Below, piece by piece: positions 9,045 through 18,942 of a stretch of 64,000 nucleotides of DNA. The stretch covers positions 1 to 64,000 of the forward strand of contig JABWCR010000016.1 of assembly GCA_013359125.1 (NCBI GenBank), given 5' to 3'. Source of the stretch: Armatimonadota bacterium. GTDB taxonomy: Bacteria > Armatimonadota > Fimbriimonadia > Fimbriimonadales > GBS-DC. The stretch's first letter is position 1, and each line of letters opens with the position of its first letter. The translations under genes and the position numbers were made by a program. The notes under the pieces are model-generated. The model was given only the letters and a program-made list of their open reading frames with translations. It was not told where the DNA came from and did no database searches.

Positions 9045-9988
9045 GGGCGTTTCGCCTGGTCGGCCCCGGCCGATTGGCCCTGGTCGATATGGAGCCGCCT
9101 GTTGCGACTTCAGGCGAGGTTATCGTCAGGGTTTTGGCCTGCGGTCTGTGCGGCACGGACGTTCACATCAAGCAGAGCGGCCATTATGGATGGGACGGCG
9201 GCGCCATCACGCTGGGGCACGAGATTCTGGGCGAGGCCGATGGTCGGCGCGTCGTCGTGGAGCCGCAACTTTTCTGCCGATCGTGCCGATTCTGCCTGTC
9301 CGGGCGGCCCAACGTTTGCGAAAACTTGAAGCACTTGGGCATCGGTTGCGACGGCGGATTTCAGGAACGCTTGGCCATTCCCAAGGCGAATCTACACGAC
9401 GCGCCCAAAGTCGAGAATTGGCAGGCGGCGCTGGTCGAGCCGGTAGCCGGTTGCGTCGCCGCGCTCAAACTGGCCAAGATAGAAGACGGGATGACGCTCG
9501 GCATCGTCGGTCTTGGGTTCTTTGGGCAAACCATCGCGCAGATCGCGCGAATGCGGGGCGCGTCCAAGATTATCGGCGTCGATCCGAGCGAAAGGCGACG
9601 GCGGTTGGCGGAAGAGTGCGGCGCGATTTCACGCTCATATGCGCCCGAAGATGCGATCGATCGCTTGGCCGATGTCGCGATCGATGCTGCCGGATCGACC
9701 ACAGCTCCGGCAACGGCCCTTAAATTGGCCGAGAAAGCGGGCACGATCGTCGTTTTTGGCTACGACCGGCAACCGACGACGCTGAACTGGTACGACATTC
9801 TGAGCAAGGAACTGACCGTCGTTGGTTGCAAATCGAGCGCCCATGCGTGGCCGGAAGCATTGCGCCTGACGCCGAATCTCGACCTGGCGCCGCTTGTTAA
9901 GACTTACCCGTTCGAACGGGCCGAAGAGGCGTTTGCCGACATGGAACGCGGCGATGTTTTGAAGCCTGTACTCATGTTCGATGGGTAG
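9041..9988 (+). CDS. Zinc-dependent medium-chain alcohol dehydrogenase
   Basis: This is an MDR-family enzyme of 315 residues. CGLCGTDVH and GHEILGE supply the catalytic zinc ligands, and [15 protein letters not shown] the four structural-zinc cysteines. The Rossmann motif is [10 protein letters not shown] near residue 148. It resembles threonine/sorbitol dehydrogenases but is shorter than the usual ~345 residues. The ATGA overlap with trpB suggests coupled translation. Substrate unknown. Confidence 0.85.
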
Positions 9989-10012
9989 AATTGCCCCCAA
10001 GGAGGCCCTCCA

Positions 10013-11569
10013 ATGATATTCAAAAGCCCTTATCCTCAAATAGAGATACCGAATCAATCTCTCACCGACTACGTCTTTGCCCATTCTGGGAGCTATCTGG
10101 ATCGTCCAGCGCTGATCGATGGTCCGACCGGGCGCGAACTGAGCTACGGCAAGTTGATCGGGATGATCCGAATGGCGGCGGCAGGATTGGCGGCAAAAGG
10201 GTTTACCAAGGGCGACGCCATCGCCATCTATAGCCCTAACATTCCTGAGTATGTGGTCGCCATTCATGCCGCGGCCCGTTTGGGCGGCATCGTTTCGACC
10301 GCTAATCCTCTCTATACGGCGGACGAACTGGCCTTTCAACTGCGCGACAGCCGGGCCAAGATGCTCTTCACCATTCCACAGTTGATGGACAAGGCTTCCG
10401 ACGCGGCTAAACAGGTCGGCGGAGCGGAGATCGTCGTATTTGGCGAGGCGGAAGGCGCAACGCCGTTCGCAACGCTCTTTCAACACGGCGATCAGCCGCC
10501 CAACGCCAGCATCGACCCGACGGGGGATACCGTCTGCCTGCCCTACTCCAGCGGCACGACCGGTATGCCCAAAGGGGTGATGCTGACGCACCGAAACCTG
10601 GTCGCCAACCTGGCGCAGACCGAGGCGACCATCGGCGCTTTCGAGTTTCAGAAGATGCTCGGTCTCTTGCCCATCTTCCACATTTACGGCCTGGTGGCGG
10701 TAACGCATCTAGGCTTGCGCATGGGCAAGACCCTCGTTACCATGCCTCGATTTGAATTGGAAGGCTTTCTTCAGATTTTGCAAGATTACAAGATTGAACT
10801 GGCGAACTTAGTGCCGCCCATTATCTTGGGGCTGGCCAAGCATCCGGCAGTCGCACAATACGACTTGTCTTCTCTTAGGTTAGTGCTCTCCGGGGCGGCG
10901 CCGCTCGGGGCCGACGTCGTGGGAGAAGCCTCAAGCCGGATCGGATGCGCGGTTTCTCAGGGCTATGGCTTGACTGAGACCTCGCCTGTAACGCACGTGC
11001 TTCCGTTCGACTATCCCAAACCCAAGCCCGGCTCGATCGGCCCACTGGTTCCAAACACCGAGGCCAAAATCATCGACGTTTCGACCGGCGAGGAGTTAGG
11101 CACGGATCAGGACGGCGAACTGCTGATCCGCGGGCCGCAGGTAATGAAGGGCTATCTGAACAACCCGGAAGCGACCGCTCAGTGCATCGATTCGGACGGT
11201 TTCCTTCACACCGGCGATATGGCGCGGGTCGATTCGGACGGCTGTTTTTACATCGTGGATCGGCTGAAGGAGCTGATCAAATACAAGGGGTATCAAGTTC
11301 CTCCCGCCGAGTTAGAGGCTTTGCTATTGACTCATCCGGCGGTTGCAGACGCCGCGGTCATCCCGGCGTTGGACGAAGAAGCGGGCGAGGTGCCCAAGGC
11401 GTTCGTCGTCAAGCGGGCAGAGGTTTCGGCAGAGGAGCTGATGGAGTTTGTAGCGGGCAAAGTCGCGCCCTACAAGAAGATTCGGTATGTGGAGTTTATC
11501 GACGCGGTGCCCAAATCGCCTGCCGGCAAGATTTTGAGGCGAACCCTGATCGAAAAGGATCGCGCTTAG
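10013..11569 (+). CDS. Acyl-CoA synthetase, 4-coumarate-CoA ligase-like
   Basis: This 518-residue ANL-superfamily adenylate-forming ligase has the AMP-binding P-loop YSSGTTGMPKG at residues 178-188. GYGLTETSP lies in the middle, and the C-terminal hinge region includes DGFLHTGDMARVDSDG, KYKGYQVPPAELE and the catalytic lysine in PKSPAGKILRR. It activates a carboxylate, fatty or aromatic, as the CoA thioester. AAGGAGG precedes the ATG. The final four bases overlap the 3' end of the convergent hutI. Confidence 0.9.
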   Translation: MIFKSPYPQIEIPNQSLTDYVFAHSGSYLDRPALIDGPTGRELSYGKLIGMIRMAAAGLAAKGFTKGDAIAIYSPNIPEYVVAIHAAARLGGIVSTANPLYTADELAFQLRDSRAKMLFTIPQLMDKASDAAKQVGGAEIVVFGEAEGATPFATLFQHGDQPPNASIDPTGDTVCLPYSSGTTGMPKGVMLTHRNLVANLAQTEATIGAFEFQKMLGLLPIFHIYGLVAVTHLGLRMGKTLVTMPRFELEGFLQILQDYKIELANLVPPIILGLAKHPAVAQYDLSSLRLVLSGAAPLGADVVGEASSRIGCAVSQGYGLTETSPVTHVLPFDYPKPKPGSIGPLVPNTEAKIIDVSTGEELGTDQDGELLIRGPQVMKGYLNNPEATAQCIDSDGFLHTGDMARVDSDGCFYIVDRLKELIKYKGYQVPPAELEALLLTHPAVADAAVIPALDEEAGEVPKAFVVKRAEVSAEELMEFVAGKVAPYKKIRYVEFIDAVPKSPAGKILRRTLIEKDRA

Positions 11570-12639
11570 ACTGGATTTTCGCAGACGACCTGGCCGTTCT
11601 TGATCACAAAGCGGGGCCTGGCGACCGACATGTTGTAAGCGATGTGCGCGACCGACGGGTACGGCCAGATCGTCGCGTCGTCAGCTCCGTGTTCGGGCGG
11701 CAAGGCAAGCGCTTGCAAGGCGTTCGCAGTAACCGCCGCCAGCGCCTCGTCGGGCGTCAGCCCCATGTAGAGCACGGCCAGCCCCATGACGAACGGCAGC
11801 GAGATAATGGGACAAGAGCCGGGGTTAAAATCGGTGCCGATGGCGGGCTTTAGCCCCGTCTCGATCATGCCGCGCGCGTTGGCATACGGCTCTTTTAGCG
11901 TGAAGGCGGTGCCCGGCAAGAGCACCGGCGTTACGCCGCCCTCTACCAACATGCGCCAATCGTCTTGGTCCGATTTGAGCAAGTGTTCCGCGCTCACCGC
12001 CTCCCAATAGCCCGCCAACTGCGATCCGCCCAAGTTGTTAAACTCGTCGGCGTGGATTTTTAGCCCAAAACCCAATCGCGCCGCCGCTTGAAACACCTTG
12101 CGCGACTGAGCCAATGTGAAGGCTCCCTTCTCGCAAAAAACATCGACAAACTTGGGTTCGGCGGGATGCTCCTTCGCCGCGGGAAGCATCTCTTCGCAGA
12201 CGTGATCGATATAGGCGTCGGCGCTCGTCTCGGGGGGCACGGCATGGGCAGGCATGAACGTGGCCACAATCTCGACCGGCTGTAACTGACGAAGCTCAAA
12301 GATCGCATCCAACAACTTCAGCTCGTCCTTCAGCGTCAGCCCATAGCCGGTCTTGACCTCGACCGTCGTAACGCCAAAGGAGAGCATGGTCTTGAGCCGC
12401 GATAGCCCTAATTCGACCAGTTGGTCTTTGGTTGCCTGGCGGGTCGCCCTCACCGTACTGAGAATTCCGCCGCCGGAAGCCGCGATCTCTTGGTAATGGA
12501 CTCCCGCCGCCCGCCGAACATACTCCTCTGCGCGCTCTCCCGCAAACAGCAAATGCGTGTGAGGATCGACAAGCCCCGGAGCCGCAAAGCCGTTGGGAGG
12601 AGTTAACTCGCGCAACAAGGCTTGCGTTTCGGGGCTCAT
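11566..12639 (-). CDS. hutI: Imidazolonepropionase, shortened at the N-terminus
   Basis: HutI opens 4-imidazolone-5-propanoate to N-formimino-L-glutamate in histidine degradation. VDPHTHLLFAGER gives the metal ligands His27 and His29, and VKTGYGL, HADEFNNLGG and GTDFNPGS are also family motifs. At 357 residues it lacks roughly 45 N-terminal residues that normally build the small beta domain. A TAG nine codons upstream blocks extension. The ATG follows the purE stop immediately (TGAGATG), so translation is probably coupled. No hutH, hutU or hutG is in the window. Confidence 0.9.
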   Translation of the reverse strand: MSPETQALLRELTPPNGFAAPGLVDPHTHLLFAGERAEEYVRRAAGVHYQEIAASGGGILSTVRATRQATKDQLVELGLSRLKTMLSFGVTTVEVKTGYGLTLKDELKLLDAIFELRQLQPVEIVATFMPAHAVPPETSADAYIDHVCEEMLPAAKEHPAEPKFVDVFCEKGAFTLAQSRKVFQAAARLGFGLKIHADEFNNLGGSQLAGYWEAVSAEHLLKSDQDDWRMLVEGGVTPVLLPGTAFTLKEPYANARGMIETGLKPAIGTDFNPGSCPIISLPFVMGLAVLYMGLTPDEALAAVTANALQALALPPEHGADDATIWPYPSVAHIAYNMSVARPRFVIKNGQVVCENPV

Positions 12640-12640
12640 C

Positions 12641-13132
12641 TCATTCGATGACGCTGTTTTCTAACGCCGTTTTAGTTTGCTCGTCTCTAAAACGCTCCAA
12701 CGCATCGCGCACGTCCGGTCTATATCGCGCTAGAATGGCCGCAGCGAACAGAGCCGCGTTGGCAGCGCCTGCCGCGCCAATGGCAAAGGTCGCGACAGGA
12801 ATGCCTTGAGGCATCTGGACGATGGACAACAGCGAATCGAGACCCTTGAGGCTGGGCGATTCGATCGGAACGCCCAACACGGGCAAGGTCGTCTTTGCCG
12901 CCAGAACGCCAGCCAGGTGTGCGGCGCCGCCCGCGCCCGCTATGATGGCCTCCAAACCCCGTTCCACCGCAGTCGCCGCATATTCAAACGCGGCATCAGG
13001 CGTCCGGTGAGCAGACAAAGCGCGGGCTTCGTAAGGAATGCCTAGCTTCTGGAGGGTCTTTGCAGCCCGCACCATGGTCTCCCAGTCGTTCCGGGAGCCC
13101 ATGACGATACCGACCAGCGGATGGCCGTTCAC
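12641..13132 (-). CDS. purE: N5-carboxyaminoimidazole ribonucleotide mutase
   Basis: PurE rearranges N5-CAIR to CAIR in purine synthesis. The motifs [23 protein letters not shown] and [16 protein letters not shown] are diagnostic. I place the start at the GTG at 13132 ([16 protein letters not shown]), which overlaps the TGA of the cytochrome gene (GTGA) and gives 163 residues, the family's normal length. The frame is open further upstream, but that part is only the shadow of the cytochrome gene. purK is not adjacent. Confidence 0.93.
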   Translation of the reverse strand: MNGHPLVGIVMGSRNDWETMVRAAKTLQKLGIPYEARALSAHRTPDAAFEYAATAVERGLEAIIAGAGGAAHLAGVLAAKTTLPVLGVPIESPSLKGLDSLLSIVQMPQGIPVATFAIGAAGAANAALFAAAILARYRPDVRDALERFRDEQTKTALENSVIE

Positions 13133-13692
13133 TCGCCGCTCTCGGCGGGTTGATAGTCCGGCGCAACGTTGTGGATGGGTTTGATCGACATGAGATAGGC
13201 GTAGACGGCCTTGAGGTCGGCGTCGGTCATGTGTTTGTAGGCGGTCCAAGGCATGGGCGGCATGATGGGGCGGGTCATACCCAGATGCTTTCCGGTCTTG
13301 ATGGCCTTGACGAAGTTCGCCTCGCTCCACTGAGGCGCGCCAAGCCCGCTGATTTTGTGCGGCGTGATGTTCGGCGCAAAGGTAACGCCCCACGGACCTG
13401 CGAACGCCGTGTTGGAAGCCGCGCCTGCCCAGATCCAGGGCATTTCCATCTTGGGCGGAGGGGGCAGCTTCATCTCTTGCGGATGCCCCGACATATATTT
13501 CGTCATGTCCGGCTCGGGGCCGTTCTTTCCCATCTTGAACGGCGTGTGGCAATCGACGCAGCCTCCGATATCGACAAGGTACTTTCCACGGGCGATCTTC
13601 TGCTTCTGAGCCTGAGACTGTGCGGTCGTCTGCCAAACGAGTCCACCTATTGCGAGCAAGCAAGCAGATACGGCGATGAGTTTGAACCTCAT
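13129..13692 (-). CDS. Secreted mono-heme cytochrome c-family protein
   Basis: The 187-residue product has a signal peptide ([18 protein letters not shown]). It carries one heme-binding CVDCH in [17 protein letters not shown] and a later Met-rich region ([11 protein letters not shown]) that could supply the axial ligand. The pattern is that of small diheme/monoheme cytochromes and of the cytochrome subunits of alcohol dehydrogenases. GGAGG precedes the ATG. It heads the three-gene minus-strand group cytochrome-purE-hutI, an unusual partnership. Confidence 0.85.
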   Translation of the reverse strand: MRFKLIAVSACLLAIGGLVWQTTAQSQAQKQKIARGKYLVDIGGCVDCHTPFKMGKNGPEPDMTKYMSGHPQEMKLPPPPKMEMPWIWAGAASNTAFAGPWGVTFAPNITPHKISGLGAPQWSEANFVKAIKTGKHLGMTRPIMPPMPWTAYKHMTDADLKAVYAYLMSIKPIHNVAPDYQPAESGE

Positions 13693-13709
13693 TGGTTCCT
13701 CCGGGTTGA

Positions 13710-14639
13710 TTAGTGTTCGGTCTGTAAAAAGCTATCGAGGTCCTCGGGGCTGATCTTCGGCTCGCCCGGAGAGACGTTGTTCAATTTGCCCTCTTTCATC
13801 CAAGTTTCGAGTTCGCCGACGAGTTCGAACAGGTGGTCGAACGAATCGACGATGAAAAGCAGCGGCTGGTAGTGGTGAATCTCAAAATACTGGTTGACGA
13901 CCCATTCTAACTGGATCGGGAAGCGCTGCACCTCGGGCGATTCGATACAGTGCTCGATCTCGCCGCGAGAGCTGAGCAATCCGCTGCCGTATACCTTAAG
14001 GTCGCCGTTCTTGCCCCGCATCAGGCCAAACTCGACGGTGAACCAAAAGAATCGCGCCAAAGCTTTCTGGATGCTGGTGAGTCGCCGGATCTGTTCGTCC
14101 TTGTCCTTAATCTGTCGGACAATATCGGCCGCCGTGTGGGCGCAATCGCCAAACCGCACCAGGGTGTCGGCAAAAGCGCGATCGGTGTGCATCGGCACAT
14201 GGCCGCTGATGTCGTGAAAGATGTCCGGCTCGGGCAGGTAGTCCAAATTGTTGATGTCGCGGATGGTGATGGTGGTGGGAAACTCGCGATTGCGCAGACA
14301 ATCGAAGAAGATAAACGCCGGCACGTACCCGCTGACTGCCTTGGCTTTAAATCCGGTGAGCGGGCTAAGAAACTGATTAACATCCTCTAATTTGGGGATT
14401 CGGTCCGGGTCGAAGCAGAGGCTCTCGATGCCTTGTTGGAACTTCTCGTTGGCGTACTTGGCCCACTTTTCGTGCATCGATGCATAGAGGCGGCGCCAAG
14501 CCTCGTGGTTCTCTTCCGAATAAAGCTCATAGGGTTGATGGATGTAAAGTTGGCCGCTGCTAACGGCGTCTTCGATGAAGGGGGCCTTGGTCGTCGTGAG
14601 GCCCATGCCGGGGCGATAATCGGTTGCGCTAGACATCAT
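13710..14639 (-). CDS. phhA: Phenylalanine 4-monooxygenase (pterin-dependent)
   Basis: This aromatic amino acid hydroxylase converts phenylalanine to tyrosine using a tetrahydropterin and Fe(II). The iron ligands are His142 and His147 ([13 protein letters not shown]) and Glu203 (WFTVEFGL). The gap between the second His and Glu is about 15 residues longer than in the well-studied short bacterial enzymes, because of a charged helix near residues 170-192. A second Met follows the first. A GGAGG ribosome-binding site and a TATAAT at 14675-14680 lie upstream. Confidence 0.93.
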   Translation of the reverse strand: MMSSATDYRPGMGLTTTKAPFIEDAVSSGQLYIHQPYELYSEENHEAWRRLYASMHEKWAKYANEKFQQGIESLCFDPDRIPKLEDVNQFLSPLTGFKAKAVSGYVPAFIFFDCLRNREFPTTITIRDINNLDYLPEPDIFHDISGHVPMHTDRAFADTLVRFGDCAHTAADIVRQIKDKDEQIRRLTSIQKALARFFWFTVEFGLMRGKNGDLKVYGSGLLSSRGEIEHCIESPEVQRFPIQLEWVVNQYFEIHHYQPLLFIVDSFDHLFELVGELETWMKEGKLNNVSPGEPKISPEDLDSFLQTEH

Positions 14640-14674
14640 TCTGCCTCCATTGGCGGCCTGCGCTCGCCGATAAA

Positions 14675-14680
14675 ATTATA
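14675..14680 (-). promoter_or_regulatory. -10 box upstream of phhA
   Basis: TATAAT read on the minus strand lies about 36 bases before the phhA ATG, leaving room for a ~29-base leader with a GGAGG site. No convincing -35 box is seen at 16-18 bases. Confidence 0.4.
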
Positions 14681-14681
14681 C

Positions 14682-15965
14682 CTACGCTCGTCGTTCAAAG
14701 ATGATCGGATTCGGGTCGGACCGGCCGAACTCGATCGCGCTCAGAACGGCTCGTTCGGCTTCGACCGCGGTCGTCTCGTCCTTGGCATGGACGACGGCAA
14801 ACGGCTCGCCTATGGAGACTCTATCGCCTACTGTCTTGAGGAGTTCGAATCCGACCGAATGGTCGATCTCTTCCCCAGCGACTTTTCGCCCAGCGCCCAG
14901 CCGCACGGCGGCTTCGCCCAATGCCCGGGCGTCGATGCTTGCGAGGGTTCCTTCCGCTGTAGCGACAACTTCCTTCTTTATCGTCGCTTGCGGCAAGAGG
15001 TCTGGATCGTCGCAGACCGTTGGATCGCCGCCCTGCGCTTCGATCAGCTCTCTCAGTTTTCGCAAGCCAGATCCATTGCTCAATGCTGCTTCGGCTGCTT
15101 CGCGTCCGCCTTTTCCGCACAACGAGAGCGCCTCTCCGGCCAAGGTTGAGCAAAGCTCAACAAAGCGGGCATCCTTATCCGCGCCGGGAGTCAAAGTCTG
15201 GATCGCCTCTTTCACTTCGATCGCGTTCCCGATCGTGCGTCCCAAAGGCTGCTCCATGTCGGTCAGATAGGCGACGACCTTCCTTCCCGCGCCTGTGCCG
15301 ATGGCGATCATCTTGTCGGCCAGTTCCCTCGCTCGCCCTATGTCGGACATAAACGCGCCGCGACCGAGCTTTACGTCCAACACGATGTTCTGTGCGCCTG
15401 CCGCCAGCTTCTTGCTCATAATGCTGGCGGCGATCAGCGGGATGCTATCGACCGTGGCCGTAACGTCTCTCAAGGCATATATCTTCTTGTCGGCAGGAGC
15501 CAATTGGGCCGTCTGACCCACCAAACAACATCCGATCCGCTCGACCTGAGCCAAAAACTCCGTTGGCGACAGCTCGGTTCGAAAACCGGGAATGCTCTCC
15601 AACTTATCGACCGTGCCGCCCGTAAAGCCCAACCCTCGTCCCGAGAGTTTGACCGCGCGCGCCCCCGCCGCGGCGATCAGCGGCACGACGACTAGGGTCG
15701 TCTTGTCGCCCACGCCGCCCGTCGAATGTTTATCGACATAACCGCTCGGGTCGCCCGGCAACGAGAGGCGCTCGCCGCTGTCGGCCATCGCGTTGGTCAG
15801 CGCAAGAGTCTCCGAATCGCTCAGGCCGCGTATAAACGCCGCCATCAGAAAAGCGCTCATCTGGTATTCTTTTAGTCGACCGTCGACGTAAGCGGCGACC
15901 AGTTGTGCGATTTCGTCTTGGCTTAATTCGAGACCGTCTCGCTTCTTGGCAATCCAGTCGATCAT
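14682..15965 (-). CDS. Pyrimidine-nucleoside / thymidine phosphorylase
   Basis: This enzyme phosphorolyses thymidine or uridine to base and (deoxy)ribose 1-phosphate. The signature KHSTGGVGDKT, the downstream SGRGLGFTGGTVDKLESI and the C-terminal domain with FGRSDPNPI identify it. The family covers both DeoA and Pdp, so I give no symbol. The ATG at 15965 (MIDWIAKKRDG) matches family N-termini; the 16 residues upstream in frame do not. A TATAAT ends only nine bases before that ATG, implying a near-leaderless transcript. It is divergent from rplR. Confidence 0.92.
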   Translation of the reverse strand: MIDWIAKKRDGLELSQDEIAQLVAAYVDGRLKEYQMSAFLMAAFIRGLSDSETLALTNAMADSGERLSLPGDPSGYVDKHSTGGVGDKTTLVVVPLIAAAGARAVKLSGRGLGFTGGTVDKLESIPGFRTELSPTEFLAQVERIGCCLVGQTAQLAPADKKIYALRDVTATVDSIPLIAASIMSKKLAAGAQNIVLDVKLGRGAFMSDIGRARELADKMIAIGTGAGRKVVAYLTDMEQPLGRTIGNAIEVKEAIQTLTPGADKDARFVELCSTLAGEALSLCGKGGREAAEAALSNGSGLRKLRELIEAQGGDPTVCDDPDLLPQATIKKEVVATAEGTLASIDARALGEAAVRLGAGRKVAGEEIDHSVGFELLKTVGDRVSIGEPFAVVHAKDETTAVEAERAVLSAIEFGRSDPNPIIFERRA

Positions 15966-15974
15966 TCCACGGCG

Positions 15975-15980
15975 ATTATA
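15975..15980 (-). promoter_or_regulatory. -10 box for a near-leaderless phosphorylase transcript
   Basis: TATAAT (minus strand) places +1 near 15968, about three bases before the ATG at 15965. The intervening GTGGA is too close to the start to act as a normal ribosome-binding site. Confidence 0.45.
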
Positions 15981-16085
15981 CTCGCGCGGGGCTGAGCCTT
16001 GCGCCGCGATCAATGTGGTATCCTATTTGTCCTGTGCCAGAGGTCGGTCTGGCTGATCAGAGTTGTAAAACGAGGTGAGGTTGAG

Positions 16086-16448
16086 ATGAAACGGACGTCA
16101 AAACAAAAGAGAGTGCGGCGCCATTTTCATATTCGAAAGCGCATCGAGGGCACGGCTGCGCGTCCTCGACTTTGCGTCTTTCGCAGCATCAAGCACATAT
16201 ATGCCCAGGTTGTAGACGATACGGAAGGCAAGACGCTCGCATCGGCATCGACCTTGGACAAGGATTTGAAGGGCAAGGTAGGCTACACAGGCAACGTATC
16301 GGCCGCCAAGGCGGTCGGTCAATTGGTGGCCGAGCGCGCCAAGGCCAAAGGCATCGAATTGGTTGTCTTTGACCGCGGCGGATTCCTCTATCATGGAAGG
16401 GTGTCCGCGCTGGCCGACGGAGCGCGAGAGGGCGGCCTGAAGTTCTAA
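16086..16448 (+). CDS. rplR: 50S ribosomal protein L18
   Basis: L18 binds 5S rRNA in the central protuberance. The 120-residue product contains the family pattern [20 protein letters not shown] in close form, then HIYAQVVDD and the C-terminal [29 protein letters not shown] precedes the ATG at 16086. Open frame upstream to 15999 is not family sequence. It is the first gene of the cluster: no rplF, rpsH, rpsN or rplE precedes it. Confidence 0.96.
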   Translation: MKRTSKQKRVRRHFHIRKRIEGTAARPRLCVFRSIKHIYAQVVDDTEGKTLASASTLDKDLKGKVGYTGNVSAAKAVGQLVAERAKAKGIELVVFDRGGFLYHGRVSALADGAREGGLKF

Positions 16449-16459
16449 GGAGATTTTGA

Positions 16460-17023
16460 ATGAGCGACAATCGAATTGAGCGAATCGATCCGGACCAGTT
16501 AAACCTGCACATCGAGCGGGTGGTGCATACGAACAAGGTTTCGAAGACGCACAAGGGCGGACGGACGATGAGCTGGCAGGTGATGGTGGTGGTGGGCGAC
16601 GGCAAAGGGCACGTGGGCTGCGGCATTGGCAAGGCGTTGGGCGTGCCGGACGCGATTCGCAAGGCGATCGAAGCGGCGAGAAAGAATTTGGTGAAGGTGC
16701 CTATCGTCGGCTCGTCCATCCCCCACGAAGTTTCCGTCAAGGTCGGCGCGACGCGAATCGTCATGCGGCCGGCTTCGCCAGGTACCGGCGTCGTGGCGGG
16801 CAGCACGGTTCGCGCCCTGCTAGAAGCGGCCGGCATCCATGACGTTTTGGCCAAGCTGGTCGGCTCGCGCAACTCGATCAACGCCGCTTGGGCCACCATG
16901 GAGTGCTTTCGAGAGATTCGCTGGCCCGAGCAGACCGCCGACCTGCGCAACATGAAACTGTCCAAACTGGCGCCCTGGTACGTGAAGAAGTATCTGGACG
17001 TGGAAGAGGCCAAACATGCTTAA
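16460..17023 (+). CDS. rpsE: 30S ribosomal protein S5
   Basis: S5 helps decoding accuracy and mRNA unwinding at the entry tunnel. The double-stranded-RNA-binding N-domain (GRTMSWQVMVVVGDGKGHVG) and the C-domain (GSRNSINAAWATMECF) are intact. The product is 187 residues. An AAGGAG site sits before the ATG, 11 bases after rplR. The last eight bases overlap rpmD. Confidence 0.97.
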   Translation: MSDNRIERIDPDQLNLHIERVVHTNKVSKTHKGGRTMSWQVMVVVGDGKGHVGCGIGKALGVPDAIRKAIEAARKNLVKVPIVGSSIPHEVSVKVGATRIVMRPASPGTGVVAGSTVRALLEAAGIHDVLAKLVGSRNSINAAWATMECFREIRWPEQTADLRNMKLSKLAPWYVKKYLDVEEAKHA

Positions 17024-17216
17024 GATCACATTGAAACGAAGCCCGATCGGCAACAAAGAAAACCACAAGCGCACGGTGCGAGCGTTGGGATTGAGAAAGC
17101 TCAATCACAGCGTCATCCAGCCGGACAACGAAAGCGTGCGCGGCATGATCTTCGCCGTCAAGCATTTAGTGGAGGTCGAGACGGTCGACAAGGAGTCCAA
17201 AGATGCGACTGCATGA
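17016..17216 (+). CDS. rpmD: 50S ribosomal protein L30
   Basis: This 66-residue L30 has the typical core [20 protein letters not shown] and [11 protein letters not shown], ending in a [13 protein letters not shown] strand. It overlaps rpsE by eight bases and rplO by 14, the usual gene order rpsE-rpmD-rplO. Confidence 0.95.
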   Translation: MLKITLKRSPIGNKENHKRTVRALGLRKLNHSVIQPDNESVRGMIFAVKHLVEVETVDKESKDATA

Positions 17217-17643
17217 TTTGAAACCGGCCCCCGGCAGCAGAAAGAAGCCCAAACGAGTAGGACGCGGCATCGGCTCCGGACACGGCAAGACCTCGACCCG
17301 AGGACACAAGGGCCAACACGCGCGGAATACCGTGCCCCCCAGATTCGAAGGCGGCCAAACGCCCTTGCACCGCAGACTGCCCGTTCGAGTCGGCTTCCGC
17401 AACGTCAACCGAAAGGAGTATGCGATCGTCAACGTCAGCACGCTGTCAAAGCGGTTCAACGCCGGCGACGAGATCACGCCCGAAACGCTGAAGAAGATGA
17501 GAATCGTCCGAAAACTGTTGGACGGCATCAAGATATTGGGCAACGGAGAGATCGACAAGGCATTGAAGGTGTCGGCGCACGCATTTACCGGCAGCGCGGA
17601 GGAGAAGATTAAAGCCGCGGGCGGAGAGGCTATCCGCCTATGA
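17203..17643 (+). CDS. rplO: 50S ribosomal protein L15
   Basis: L15 is a core 50S assembly protein. The N-terminus [20 protein letters not shown] and the following [15 protein letters not shown] tail are diagnostic. The product is 146 residues. The gene overlaps secY by ATGA. Confidence 0.96.
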   Translation: MRLHDLKPAPGSRKKPKRVGRGIGSGHGKTSTRGHKGQHARNTVPPRFEGGQTPLHRRLPVRVGFRNVNRKEYAIVNVSTLSKRFNAGDEITPETLKKMRIVRKLLDGIKILGNGEIDKALKVSAHAFTGSAEEKIKAAGGEAIRL

Positions 17644-18941
17644 TGAGCATCAACTTCATGGAGGCTGTGGGCAGCGCGATCAAACTGCCCGAGCTCCGAC
17701 AGCGAATCCTGTTCGTTTTCGCCATGTTCGGGGTTTATGCCGTCGGCCTGCACATCCCTGTGCCGGGCGTTAACCATGAACGACTGAAAGAAATCATCGA
17801 GAGCAACGCCGCTTGGCAGTTTATGAACCTCTTTACCGGCGGCGCGCTAAAGCGATTTGCCGTGCTGGCTCTCGGCCTAAACCCTTACATCACCTCGTCG
17901 ATTATCATGCAGGTGATGTCGTACACGCTGCCCCAATTGCGCGCCTTGCAAAAGGAAGGCGGCGAGGCGGGCCGGCGCCAGATCGCCAAATACACGCGAT
18001 ACCTGACATTGGTCGTCGCGTTCTTGCAAGCGCTAGGCCTGATAACCGTATTTAGAAACAACGGCGCGCTGGAAGCCGGCGGACTGTGGATTACCCTTTA
18101 CGTCATTCTCGCCCTGATCGCGGGCGCAATGTTCTTGCTCTGGCTGGGCGAGCAGATCACCGAGAAAGGCATCGGCCAAGGCGTATCGCTGATGATCTTT
18201 GCAAGCATCGTTGCCACGATCCCTGGGCAGATCGCCTCGACCGTGGTCTATCTGCAAGCCGGCACCTACCAGGCGTACCAGATCATCGCCCTGTTGGCGA
18301 TTTTCTTGATCACTGTCTGGTCGGTCGTCTATGTAACCCAGTCTCAGCGGCGCATCCCGATTCAGCACGTCCGTCGCATCATCGGACGGCGGCAGACGAT
18401 GGGCGGCGCATCCTACTTGCCGATTCCCGTTAATGCTGCGGGCGTCATGCCGATCATCTTTGCGATGGCGCTCCAATCGATTCCGGTTACGCTTGCCAGC
18501 GCCTTCACGGGCCGCACGGGCTGGGTAGCGGACGCCGCCAATTGGATCGCGCAACACTTATCGCCCGGCTACAGCTGGTTTGGGGCGTTCTTCTTTGCCT
18601 TCCTGATCTTTGCCTTCACCTACGTCTACATCTCGATCATCTTCAACACGGACGAGATCGCGGACAACCTGAAGAAGCAAGGCAGTTTTGTGCAGGGCAT
18701 CCGGCCCGGCAATCCGACCAAGGACTTTTTAGACGGGGTTGTGTCGCGCATAACCGTCTTTGGCGCGTCGTTCTTGGCGATTATCGCTCTGATGCAATAC
18801 ATGGTGCCCAACTGGACCGGCGTGCAGACATTCGCCTTGGGCGGCACCTCTCTGCTGATTATGGTCGGCGTCGGTTTGGACTTCTTGCGTCAGATCGAAT
18901 CGCAGATGTCGATGCGCCAGTACGAGGACTTCCTGCGATAG
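17640..18941 (+). CDS. secY: Preprotein translocase channel subunit SecY
   Basis: SecY forms the membrane pore of the Sec translocon, the likely export route for the many signal-peptide proteins in this window. The 433-residue protein has about ten hydrophobic helices and the family motifs [28 protein letters not shown] and [15 protein letters not shown]. Two consecutive ATGs exist at 17640 and 17643. It is followed by adk with a one-base gap. Confidence 0.96.
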   Translation: MMSINFMEAVGSAIKLPELRQRILFVFAMFGVYAVGLHIPVPGVNHERLKEIIESNAAWQFMNLFTGGALKRFAVLALGLNPYITSSIIMQVMSYTLPQLRALQKEGGEAGRRQIAKYTRYLTLVVAFLQALGLITVFRNNGALEAGGLWITLYVILALIAGAMFLLWLGEQITEKGIGQGVSLMIFASIVATIPGQIASTVVYLQAGTYQAYQIIALLAIFLITVWSVVYVTQSQRRIPIQHVRRIIGRRQTMGGASYLPIPVNAAGVMPIIFAMALQSIPVTLASAFTGRTGWVADAANWIAQHLSPGYSWFGAFFFAFLIFAFTYVYISIIFNTDEIADNLKKQGSFVQGIRPGNPTKDFLDGVVSRITVFGASFLAIIALMQYMVPNWTGVQTFALGGTSLLIMVGVGLDFLRQIESQMSMRQYEDFLR

Positions 18942-18942
18942 T

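Noticed and set aside
12641-13663. Long in-frame extension of purE to 340 codons
   Set aside because: The first ~177 residues are a shifted frame of the cytochrome gene. PurE length and the GTGA overlap support the GTG at 13132.
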